Source: RFPI01 sp964470195
GTDB lineage: Bacteria > Pseudomonadota > Gammaproteobacteria > Burkholderiales > Methylophilaceae
Assembly: GCA_964470195.1 (NCBI GenBank)
Contig: CAYYBG010000011.1
Coordinates: 1 to 54,716, forward strand
Reading direction: 5' to 3'
Length of the DNA stretch: 54,716 nucleotides
Shown here: positions 1-6,891 of the stretch, in pieces
How the letters are laid out: every line of letters starts with the position of its first letter
Numbering within the stretch: the first letter of the stretch is position 1
Position numbers and translations under genes: made by a program
Notes under the pieces: generated by a model
The model's database searches: none
What the model was told of the DNA's origin: nothing
The model's input: the letters and a program-made list of their open reading frames with translations, nothing else

Positions 1-83
1 GAGTTCTCAATCTATCGATAGCAGATAAATCTTCTGCTACTTCTTTGGCATGAAATATCAAGCATCATTGAGTTTGCTAATAT

Positions 84-122
84 TTATATATAACTATATA
101 CTCATATAGTGAATATATATAA
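84..122. promoter_or_regulatory. AT-rich palindromic operator upstream of the ArsR/BigR-like gene
   Basis: A perfect inner inverted repeat ACTATAT-ACTC-ATATAGT (93-110) is flanked by outer arms TTATATATA (84-92) and TATATATAA (114-122). BigR/SqrR-type ArsR repressors are known to bind AT-rich imperfect palindromes in front of sulfide detoxification operons, and such a repressor is the first gene here. The palindrome covers an alternative GTG start at 109, which supports the downstream ATG at 133. Binding itself is inferred. Confidence 0.6.
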
Positions 123-132
123 AGAGATATTG

Positions 133-486
133 ATGAGCCATCTTGATGACCAAGCATTCTCCTACATTGCCAAATACTTTCAGGCATTAGCAGAGCCCAT
201 GCGCCTGAAAATATTAAATGGATTAAGAGATGGTGAAAAAAGCGTGAATGAGCTAGTTGCAATTTCTGGAGGATCGCAAGCCAACGTTTCAAAGCATCTC
301 CTCATTCTTAGAGAGTCAAAATTAATTAAGCGACAAGCACGGGGTACTAAAGCCTATTACAGTATTGCCGATCAGCGCATTTATGATTTATGCAATTTGG
401 TGTGTGGCCAAATTGCTGATCAAATGAGTATGGATGTTGTCGCCAGCGAGTCTTTTATCTCATCCCTTAAAGCCATTCCATCCTAA
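133..486 (+). CDS. ArsR-family repressor, BigR/SqrR-like sulfide sensor
   Basis: A 117-residue winged-helix ArsR-family DNA-binding protein. The HTH lies around residues 36-62 (SVNELVAISGGSQANVSKHL) and the wing around 66-80. The only cysteines are C87 and C91 in a CNLVC motif of the C-terminal helix. BigR and SqrR sense persulfides with two cysteines placed further apart, one near the HTH, so sensing chemistry here would differ if it is the same job. The start at 133 has AAAGAGAT just upstream and leaves the palindromic operator outside the gene; an in-frame GTG at 109 sits inside it. First gene of a sulfur operon with a persulfide dioxygenase, an SQR fusion and a TauE exporter, which points to sulfide or polysulfide-induced autoregulation. 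Confidence 0.85.
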   Translation: MSHLDDQAFSYIAKYFQALAEPMRLKILNGLRDGEKSVNELVAISGGSQANVSKHLLILRESKLIKRQARGTKAYYSIADQRIYDLCNLVCGQIADQMSMDVVASESFISSLKAIPS

Positions 487-508
487 ATAAAATCTTTTGA
501 GGTTTAGT

Positions 509-1213
509 ATGATTTTTAAACAGTTTTTTGAACCAGAAACCAGTACTTTCACTTACTTGCTCGGCTGTGAAAAAACCAAACAGGCAGTACTGATTGATAC
601 CGTAGAGTCTGAAGTTGCAAAATATTTAACAGAACTTCAGGCACATGATTTGAAATTGATATACACACTCGAAACCCATGTCCATGCTGATCATGTGACT
701 GGCGCTGATACATTAAGAAAAATGCTTGGTAGCAAGAGCGTAGTGCATCGCGATGCAGGTGCTATGTGTGGGGATTTGTTAGTGACTGATGGGGTGCATA
801 TTCATGTTGGAACCATTGACTTAGAAGTTCGCTATACCCCTGGACATACCAATGGTTGTATCAGTTATTTTGCCGGAGATAGGATATTTACTGGGGATTC
901 ATTATTAATAGGCGGTTGTGGTCGAACAGACTTTCAAAATGGAGATGCAGGTCAATTGTACGATAGCATTTACCAACAAATTTTTAGCTTGCCTGATGAC
1001 GTGTTGGTCTATCCCGGTCATGACTACAATGGCAATACCCAATCTACCGTTGGTCATGAGCGTCTGAACAATAAGCGCTTGGGACAAAACAGAAGTCGTG
1101 ATGATTTTATTAAATTAATGGGTGAGCTTAAATTAGCTTATCCAAAATATATTGATGTTGCGCTTCCCGCCAATCAAGCTTGTGGAAGAGTAATACCTGA
1201 ACAAGCAGCTTAA
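509..1213 (+). CDS. Persulfide dioxygenase, ETHE1/Blh-type metallo-beta-lactamase fold
   Basis: A 234-residue cytoplasmic enzyme expected to oxidise glutathione persulfide to sulfite using non-haem iron. The metallo-beta-lactamase signature is THVHADH with H57, H59, D61 and H62, followed by TPGHTNG (H113), FTGDSLL (D130) and YPGHDYNG (H171). ETHE1 uses a 2-His-1-Asp iron site, matching H113, D130 and an HxH histidine. The GGCGRTDFQ segment after D130 is typical of the family. ATG 509 follows TTTGAGG at good spacing; a TTG at 497 would add four residues and destroy that site. It lies 22 bases after the repressor and just before the SQR fusion. In many bacteria the DUF442 domain is fused to this enzyme; here it is on the next protein. 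Confidence 0.92.
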   Translation: MIFKQFFEPETSTFTYLLGCEKTKQAVLIDTVESEVAKYLTELQAHDLKLIYTLETHVHADHVTGADTLRKMLGSKSVVHRDAGAMCGDLLVTDGVHIHVGTIDLEVRYTPGHTNGCISYFAGDRIFTGDSLLIGGCGRTDFQNGDAGQLYDSIYQQIFSLPDDVLVYPGHDYNGNTQSTVGHERLNNKRLGQNRSRDDFIKLMGELKLAYPKYIDVALPANQACGRVIPEQAA

Positions 1214-1235
1214 ATAAATTGGGGTGGTAAAAGCA

Positions 1236-2915
1236 ATGAAGATAGCAAATTTAGCAAGCAATATTTTAGTTTCAGACCAAATTCTGCCTGAAGATATCAA
1301 TACTTTGGCTGGCGTAGGGATCAAAACTATCCTGTGTCATCGTCCTGACGGCGAGGGTGCAGACCAGCCAAATTTTGATGAAATCTCTGCGATGGCAAAA
1401 ACTTTCAACATTCAAGCTTACTACTTACCGGTGACCGCAGGAAAAATAACCGAGCAAAATGTTGACGAGTTTGCTGAAATTTTTGATCAAGCAGAAAAGC
1501 CTGTTTTAGCCTATTGTCGCTCAGGCATGCGAGCAGCGTCGTTATGGGCATTAAGCCAAGCTGAGCAACTAGGCGCTTCAGAGGTGTTAAACGCTACTGC
1601 AAATGCTGGATATGATGTATCTGGGTTAAGTTCAAGGTTGCTTGAATCTCAAGCAAACAATTCACAAGTGACTCATCATGAAATTGTTATTGTGGGAGGT
1701 GGCGCTGCAGGTATTGCTGTTACGTCGAGCTTACTTTCTCGTCAATCAAAATTAGATGTCGTGATTATTGAGCCATCTGATACGCATTATTACCAACCAG
1801 GGTGGACCATGGTAGGAGGTGGGGTATTTAAGCCTAGTACCACCGTTAGGACGATGGCATCTGTCATTCCTACAAGGGCTAAATGGATACAAGCGGCTGT
1901 CGCTGGATTTGAGCCAGAAGCAAATCGAGTAATTTTAGAAGGTTGTCGCCCAATCAGTTACGATGTACTTATTGTCTGTCCTGGCATTAAGCTGAATTGG
2001 CATGGAATTGAAGGACTTGTTGAAACATTAGGTCAAAACGGAGTGACATCCAATTATCGCTACGACTTGGCACAATACACTTGGGAATTAGTAAAACAAT
2101 TTAAAACAGGTAAAGCAATATTTACTCAACCGCCAATGCCAATTAAGTGTGCTGGCGCACCGCAAAAAGCCATGTATTTATCGGCGGATCATTGGCTGAG
2201 AAATGGCTATCTAAAGCATATTAAGATTGATTTTTATAATGCTGGACCAGTGCTATTTGGCGTCAAAGAATATGTTCCTGCGTTAATGCAATATGTCGAT
2301 CGATATCAAGCGAATTTACATTTTGGACATTGTCTTACCAAAATCGATGGGCCAGCAAAAAAAGCATGGTTTACTGTGACAGATGCAGATGGAAATAGCG
2401 CTATCAAAGAAGTTAACTTTGACATGATTCATGTTGTTCCGCCTCAGCAGGCTCCTGATTTTATAAGATCAAGTAAATTGGTAGATGCTGCAGGTTGGGT
2501 CGATGTCAGTCAAGACACACTGCAACACAAAGTCTATCCAAACATTTATGCCTTAGGTGATGTCACTAACTGTCCTAACGCCAAAACTGCTGCTGCTGCA
2601 AGAAAACAAGCACCTGTAGTGGCAAGTAATGTGCTTTTTGATTTAAACAAGGGCAATCAGCGAGCCGCTTATGATGGTTATGGATCCTGTCCGCTTACTG
2701 TAGAGCGAGGTAAGATTGTATTGGCAGAGTTTGGATTTGGTGGTCGATTATTACCTAGTTTCCCACGCTGGTTTATTAATGGACTAAAGCCATCGCGCTT
2801 AGCATGGATACTCAAAGAAAGAGTGTTGCCACCTGTTTACTGGTTAGCGATGCTGAAAGGGAGAGAATGGTTAGCAAAGCCGAAAAAGCTTAATAACCTT
2901 CATCAAGTGAAATAA
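1236..2915 (+). CDS. Bifunctional DUF442 phosphatase/rhodanese-like domain fused to type II sulfide:quinone oxidoreductase
   Basis: A 559-residue fusion. Residues 1-110 match DUF442 (the TIGR01244 type), with an active-site-like loop CRSGMRA at C94 resembling rhodanese loops. From about residue 145 an FAD-binding oxidoreductase begins (VIVGGGAAGIAV) and runs to the end. C305 in PIKCAGAPQK and C446 in GDVTNCPNAKT are the likely redox cysteines of a sulfide:quinone oxidoreductase, which oxidises sulfide to sulfane sulfur at the membrane and passes electrons to quinone. The order SQR, dioxygenase and exporter gives a full sulfide-to-sulfite route. ATG 1236 has GGGGTGG eight bases upstream; the GTG at 1224 lies inside that motif. 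The same fusion is known in other proteobacteria, so the architecture is not new. Confidence 0.88.
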   Translation: MKIANLASNILVSDQILPEDINTLAGVGIKTILCHRPDGEGADQPNFDEISAMAKTFNIQAYYLPVTAGKITEQNVDEFAEIFDQAEKPVLAYCRSGMRAASLWALSQAEQLGASEVLNATANAGYDVSGLSSRLLESQANNSQVTHHEIVIVGGGAAGIAVTSSLLSRQSKLDVVIIEPSDTHYYQPGWTMVGGGVFKPSTTVRTMASVIPTRAKWIQAAVAGFEPEANRVILEGCRPISYDVLIVCPGIKLNWHGIEGLVETLGQNGVTSNYRYDLAQYTWELVKQFKTGKAIFTQPPMPIKCAGAPQKAMYLSADHWLRNGYLKHIKIDFYNAGPVLFGVKEYVPALMQYVDRYQANLHFGHCLTKIDGPAKKAWFTVTDADGNSAIKEVNFDMIHVVPPQQAPDFIRSSKLVDAAGWVDVSQDTLQHKVYPNIYALGDVTNCPNAKTAAAARKQAPVVASNVLFDLNKGNQRAAYDGYGSCPLTVERGKIVLAEFGFGGRLLPSFPRWFINGLKPSRLAWILKERVLPPVYWLAMLKGREWLAKPKKLNNLHQVK

Positions 2916-3770
2916 ATGGCAGATCCGATGATGATAATGATTCTGCTTGGCCTGTTGATTGGGCTTGTACTTGCTATGACTGGGGCAGGGGGGGCGATTC
3001 TTTCATTGCCATTATTGGTGTTTTTTTTGCATTTAAAAATTGTCGACGCTGCACCTATCTCGCTAATCGCAATTACCCTATCAGCTTCAATTGCTGCATT
3101 ATTAGGGCTACGCAAAGGCATTGTGCGCTATAAAGCTGCCTTGTTGCTGGCTATATTTGGAGTTGTTTGCGCACCTTTAGGGGTTTATCTAGCCCATCAG
3201 CTATCCGATACACTATTAGCCATTATCTTCTCGATAGTGTTATTGGTTGTTGCATGGAGATCTTTTCAAAAGGTGTTTACCCCATCCTTGATTATTGGGG
3301 AGAATTTTGATGATTTCAATCAATATCAGGATACAGAAAATGCAGCGCCTGCATGTGCTGTCAACCCTGCGACATCGAAGTTATTTTGGACAGCACCATG
3401 TACTAAGCGATTGATATTAACAGGAGGATTTTCTGGATTTCTATCTGGGCTTCTTGGTGTGGGGGGAGGATTTATTATTGTGCCAACCCTACATAGTATT
3501 TCCAACTTAGAAACAAAAACAATCGTCGCGACCTCATTGGCAGTGATTGCGCTAGTATCGATGGTAGGCACATTATCATATGCTAGACATGGCAATATTT
3601 TATGGTCTGTAGCGATTCCATTTGTTTGCGCTAATGTCATTGGTATGCTGATTGGCAGAACATTAAACGGTAAAATTCCAAGTCATATTTCGCTGTTCAT
3701 TTTTGCAACTTTAGCTTTAGTGATTGCGATGTTAATGCTATTCAAAACCTTAGTAGGACTAACATTGTAG
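2916..3770 (+). CDS. TauE/SafE-family anion permease, probable sulfite exporter
   Basis: A 284-residue inner-membrane protein with about eight hydrophobic segments arranged as two related halves. The family-typical glycine-rich motifs are near residues 22-32 (AMTGAGGAILSLPLLV) and 178-192 (GLLGVGGGFIIVPTL). The start codon abuts the stop of the SQR fusion, so translational coupling is likely. In sulfide-oxidation operons these permeases are thought to remove the sulfite made by the dioxygenase. A roughly 50-residue hydrophilic loop (about 125-165) separates the halves. Substrate is inferred from context. Confidence 0.85.
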   Translation: MADPMMIMILLGLLIGLVLAMTGAGGAILSLPLLVFFLHLKIVDAAPISLIAITLSASIAALLGLRKGIVRYKAALLLAIFGVVCAPLGVYLAHQLSDTLLAIIFSIVLLVVAWRSFQKVFTPSLIIGENFDDFNQYQDTENAAPACAVNPATSKLFWTAPCTKRLILTGGFSGFLSGLLGVGGGFIIVPTLHSISNLETKTIVATSLAVIALVSMVGTLSYARHGNILWSVAIPFVCANVIGMLIGRTLNGKIPSHISLFIFATLALVIAMLMLFKTLVGLTL

Positions 3771-3778
3771 TTTTTTCA

Positions 3779-4147
3779 TTATTTCAACTGACAGTTACCG
3801 TAGGCTTGATGAGACAGGCCGAATTGGTGAATACTCAACACCGCTGCACCATTTTGTTTTTGTATGGAAAGCGATTTAATCGAAGCGGCTGTTCCAAGCT
3901 CTAAAAAACTGACCATATCAATACTGTCTGCCACTTTCATTTTCCTAAGAACATTATTTTTTTTGAAAATGGCAGTTTTAGATTCTTTATCCCATAAAAT
4001 CTGAAAAACATAATCCTTGGGATAGGTTTTTAAACCTGATTCATCGGCATATTTAACTAAACTACAGCTAAATTCGATGCCCTCTGCAAAGCTTTGAAGC
4101 GCAAAACAACAAACACCAAAAAATAAGACTAAAACCAAAATTTTCAT
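3779..4147 (-). CDS. Small secreted protein of unknown function
   Basis: A 122-residue protein with a clear Sec signal peptide (hydrophobic residues 3-18, probable cleavage after FAEG or SFA). The mature part is a short beta-rich domain with two cysteines (C28 and C119) that could form a disulfide in the periplasm. No family was recognised. It converges with the TauE gene (8 bases apart) and is divergent from the DapB-like operon, sharing the region with the 4171-4204 repeats, so it may be under the same regulator. No strong ribosome binding site precedes the ATG. Confidence 0.7.
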   Translation of the reverse strand: MKILVLVLFFGVCCFALQSFAEGIEFSCSLVKYADESGLKTYPKDYVFQILWDKESKTAIFKKNNVLRKMKVADSIDMVSFLELGTAASIKSLSIQKQNGAAVLSIHQFGLSHQAYGNCQLK

Positions 4148-4170
4148 TTAAATAACTTGATAAATAAAAT

Positions 4171-4204
4171 ATATTTACGTAAATATAAAATACGCAAATA
4201 TAAA
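4171..4204. promoter_or_regulatory. Palindrome plus direct repeats, candidate MarR operator in a divergent promoter
   Basis: ATATTTACGTAAATAT (4171-4186) is a perfect 16-base palindrome. TACGTAAATATAAA (4176-4189) recurs with one mismatch as TACGCAAATATAAA (4191-4204), a 15-base offset. The element lies between divergent genes, and a MarR-family regulator is encoded in the plus-strand operon. MarR proteins bind palindromes of about this size. Assignment to that regulator is inferred. Confidence 0.5.
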
Positions 4205-4220
4205 CTGCAAGGAGAAAAAT

Positions 4221-4967
4221 ATGAAAATTGGCATGATTGGACTGGGGAAAGCCGCAAAAGCGGTCATTCATGTGTTAACTAAAAGTCAAGGTTTTGATAT
4301 TGTCTGGATTATTAAATCTAACCAAACACAGTCACATTATCAATCGGACGCTGAGGGGATAAGTATCCCAATATATGTAGCCAAGACGTTGATGATGAAT
4401 GAATTTTTAGATCAACATCCTGTGGACGTTGTAATTGACTTCTCCAATAGCGAGTCGATTAATTCATATGGAATAGAGGCAGCAAAAAGAAAAATTAATA
4501 TCATCTCAGCCATCTCTCACTATCCAGATAGCACATTAAATTTATTAAAGCAGTTAGCAACATCAACCTGTGTATTTCACTCACCCAACATTACGGTAGG
4601 GGTCAATTTTTTACTTTTTGCGGCTAAAAAATTAAGAACCATTGCGCCTAGTGCTGATATTAATATCATTGAGGAGCACTTTAGTAGTAAAAGTGAAATT
4701 TCTGGAACTGCAAGAGTGATAGCGGAGGCGTTGCAAGTCGAGCAGGATAAAGTAAAATCAATTCGTGCCGGGGGAATTGTGGGGACGCATGAAATCCTAT
4801 TTGGCTTTCCATATCAAACGGTAAGACTAAAGCATGAATCTATCTCTAGGGAAGCGTTTGGAAATGGTATATTGTTCATACTTGAAAATCTCGATTTTTC
4901 AAAAAAAGGTCTTTATTGTATGGAAGACTTAATCGCCCCCTATTTTTTGGAAGATAAAAAATTTTAA
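4221..4967 (+). CDS. DapB-like (dihydrodipicolinate reductase family) NAD(P)-dependent oxidoreductase paralogue
   Basis: A 248-residue protein with an N-terminal Rossmann fold (KIGMIGLGKAAKAV) and a DapB-type C-terminal domain: SPNITVGVNFLL, then EEHFSSKSEISGTA around residues 151-166, then RAGGIVGTHEILFG. True DapB has E-x-HH-x-x-K-x-D-A-P-S-G-T-A; here the second His is Phe and DAPS is replaced by EISG, so the lysine-pathway activity is doubtful. AAGGAG lies seven bases before the ATG. It is translationally close to a MarR regulator (1 base) and an antiporter gene. The housekeeping dapB is normally found elsewhere, near dnaJ or carA. I infer a different substrate or a sensory role; the family assignment is firm, the reaction is not. 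Confidence 0.75.
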   Translation: MKIGMIGLGKAAKAVIHVLTKSQGFDIVWIIKSNQTQSHYQSDAEGISIPIYVAKTLMMNEFLDQHPVDVVIDFSNSESINSYGIEAAKRKINIISAISHYPDSTLNLLKQLATSTCVFHSPNITVGVNFLLFAAKKLRTIAPSADINIIEEHFSSKSEISGTARVIAEALQVEQDKVKSIRAGGIVGTHEILFGFPYQTVRLKHESISREAFGNGILFILENLDFSKKGLYCMEDLIAPYFLEDKKF

Positions 4968-4968
4968 A

Positions 4969-5448
4969 ATGAGTGAATTACCTGATCATCAAGTAAGCCT
5001 TGAGGTTCTAAAAAAATTTAGGTTGATATTAGGCAGTATCAAAAAACATTTTCGTGATGTTGAGGAAACCTGTGGGATATCAAGCTCACAGGTGTGGATT
5101 TTAAAAATTGTGGAACAATATCCGCTGATAGGCATTAATCAAATTTCTGAAAAAATGTCGATACATCAAACTACGGCAAGTCTGTTAGTTGAAAAATTAT
5201 GCAAAAAAAATTTCGTCGAGAAAACCAAAGATAGCAAAGATTTGAGAAAAGTTGGGTTGAAAATAACTAATCAAGGGAAACAGATATTAAGCCAGGCACC
5301 AATCCATTCTGAGGGTTTATTGCCCTATGCCTTATCACAGATAGAGATCTCAGAGCTGATCATTCTTAATAAACAACTGGATAAGGTGATTCAATATTTT
5401 GATAATGATATTAATAAACTTTCTCACACACCTCTATCAGAGATGTGA
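4969..5448 (+). CDS. MarR-family transcriptional regulator
   Basis: A 159-residue winged-helix regulator. The HTH is around residues 62-85 (INQISEKMSIHQTTASLLVEK) and the wing motif DLRKVGLKITNQG follows at about 101-113, both typical of MarR. The first cysteine, in EETCGIS, and another in EKLCKK could be redox or ligand sensitive. It sits one base after the DapB-like gene and 32 before the antiporter gene, so it is the likely local regulator, with the 4171-4204 palindrome as the candidate site. MarR proteins usually respond to small phenolic or oxidant ligands; none can be named from the sequence. Confidence 0.85.
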   Translation: MSELPDHQVSLEVLKKFRLILGSIKKHFRDVEETCGISSSQVWILKIVEQYPLIGINQISEKMSIHQTTASLLVEKLCKKNFVEKTKDSKDLRKVGLKITNQGKQILSQAPIHSEGLLPYALSQIEISELIILNKQLDKVIQYFDNDINKLSHTPLSEM

Positions 5449-5480
5449 TAGAACCTAACTGAGTTCAAGGAAGTGACCAA

Positions 5481-6626
5481 ATGAATGAATTTCTTCAATC
5501 ACAACTTCTGTATATCAGTATTGTGCTAGGAGTAATCCTACTTCCTAAATTGATACAGCGATACAAAATTCCAGCCCCATTAACATGTTTCGCTTTTGGG
5601 GTCATGGTAAGTTTGATGACCACACAATTTCATCATGACGCCACAATAGGACTGCTGTCTATTTTAGGGATATCTTCTTTATTTCTGTTTGCTGGATTAG
5701 AAGTTAATTTACCGCAATTACGAGGTAGCATCCGTTATCTCATCAGTCATCTATTCATTCGGATACTGATTATCATTTTTTGTGTCTGGATAGGCATGAG
5801 TTATTTCGAGCTATCTTGGCAAGTTTCTGCATTACTATGCCTTGCCACATTAACGCCGTCGACAGGTTTTATTCTGGACTCACTTCCAACAATCGGTCTT
5901 AACAAAGAAGAGCAATTTTGGGTTACATCAAAAGCAATTGCGGGTGAAATACTTGCCTTAGGACTGCTGTTTGTCGTACTTAAAGGGGAGAGTGTTGAAT
6001 CATTGGTCGTATCTTCAAGTGTATTGCTAGTGTTGATTATTTGTATCCCATTATTGTTTAACTTTTTAAATCGATTTGTGATTCCTTACGCGCCTAACTC
6101 AGAATTTTCGATGTTAATTTTAGTAGGTATTATAGCCGCGTCGATTACCAAAGAAATTGGTGTGTATTATTTAGTAGGAGCATTTTTAGCAGGGATTATC
6201 GTTGGTCATCTCAAAGAAAAAATTCCTAACTTTGCAAACGAGGGCAATTTAAATGCGATTAAATTATTTGCTACCTTTTTTGTACCTTTTTACTTTTTTT
6301 ATAGTGGGCTGAAAGTACCAGCTTCGTTATTTAGTACTAGTTCAATTTTGCTAGGAATTGCGCTCGCGGCAATTTTAATTCCGTTGCGAATCATTACAAT
6401 TGCGATTCAAAGAATGGTCATTCATCAAGATTCTTTTAAAAGTGCTCTTAACGTTTCAACAGCACTTACTCCTACCTTAATCTTTACACTAGTCATTTCT
6501 ACCATACTCTATGAAAAATTTGGTATTCATGAAAACTTATTTGGTGCACTGATTATCTACGCGGGGATTACATCGTTATTGCCAATTTGGATATTGCCTA
6601 AACCCTACAATTTGAATATCACTTAA
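5481..6626 (+). CDS. CPA2-family cation:proton antiporter (KefB-like membrane domain)
   Basis: A 381-residue inner-membrane protein with about twelve hydrophobic segments, matching the Na+/H+ exchanger fold of the CPA2 family. Family landmarks include LFLFAGLEVNL near residue 70, TLTPSTGF near 126 and VGAFLAGIIVG near 233. It ends with the membrane domain and has no TrkA-N or TrkA-C ligand-binding domain, unlike KefB and KefC. It is the last gene of the operon with the DapB-like protein and MarR. It probably exchanges K+ or Na+ for protons, as a stress response; which ion cannot be seen. Confidence 0.82.
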   Translation: MNEFLQSQLLYISIVLGVILLPKLIQRYKIPAPLTCFAFGVMVSLMTTQFHHDATIGLLSILGISSLFLFAGLEVNLPQLRGSIRYLISHLFIRILIIIFCVWIGMSYFELSWQVSALLCLATLTPSTGFILDSLPTIGLNKEEQFWVTSKAIAGEILALGLLFVVLKGESVESLVVSSSVLLVLIICIPLLFNFLNRFVIPYAPNSEFSMLILVGIIAASITKEIGVYYLVGAFLAGIIVGHLKEKIPNFANEGNLNAIKLFATFFVPFYFFYSGLKVPASLFSTSSILLGIALAAILIPLRIITIAIQRMVIHQDSFKSALNVSTALTPTLIFTLVISTILYEKFGIHENLFGALIIYAGITSLLPIWILPKPYNLNIT

Positions 6627-6859
6627 TGTTCAAGACAACTAGACAATCAGCAGTCAGATTGCATCTATATCAATCTTTCACCATAGTATTTAGCACAGCA
6701 TGGATAGACTAATGTGCCTAGCTAGGGAATCTTACTTGATCAATTATTATGACTTTTGGTTTGATGACTGCGGTCATGTAGCTGGTAATAGGGAATTGAT
6801 TATTACTATCCAAAATGATTATTTTTGTTAATACAAAATTCATATTAACCCCTTAAATT

Positions 6860-6890
6860 AGTCCTGTTATTTTTTTACAGGACTTTTCTT
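6860..6890 (+). terminator. Hairpin that may terminate the antiporter operon and masks the next Shine-Dalgarno
   Basis: AGTCCTGT (6860-6867) pairs with ACAGGACT (6877-6884) across a nine-base, T-rich loop, followed by TTTTCTT. The shape fits a weak intrinsic terminator. The only plausible Shine-Dalgarno for the ATG at 6892, AGGA (6879-6882), lies inside the 3' arm, so the hairpin could also control translation. Confidence 0.5.
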
Positions 6891-6891
6891 A

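Noticed and set aside
6764..6777. ATGAC-TGCG-GTCAT inverted repeat, possible Pho box
   Set aside because: It does not match the tandem CTGTCAT pattern of a Pho box, and there is no other phosphate-regulon sign.
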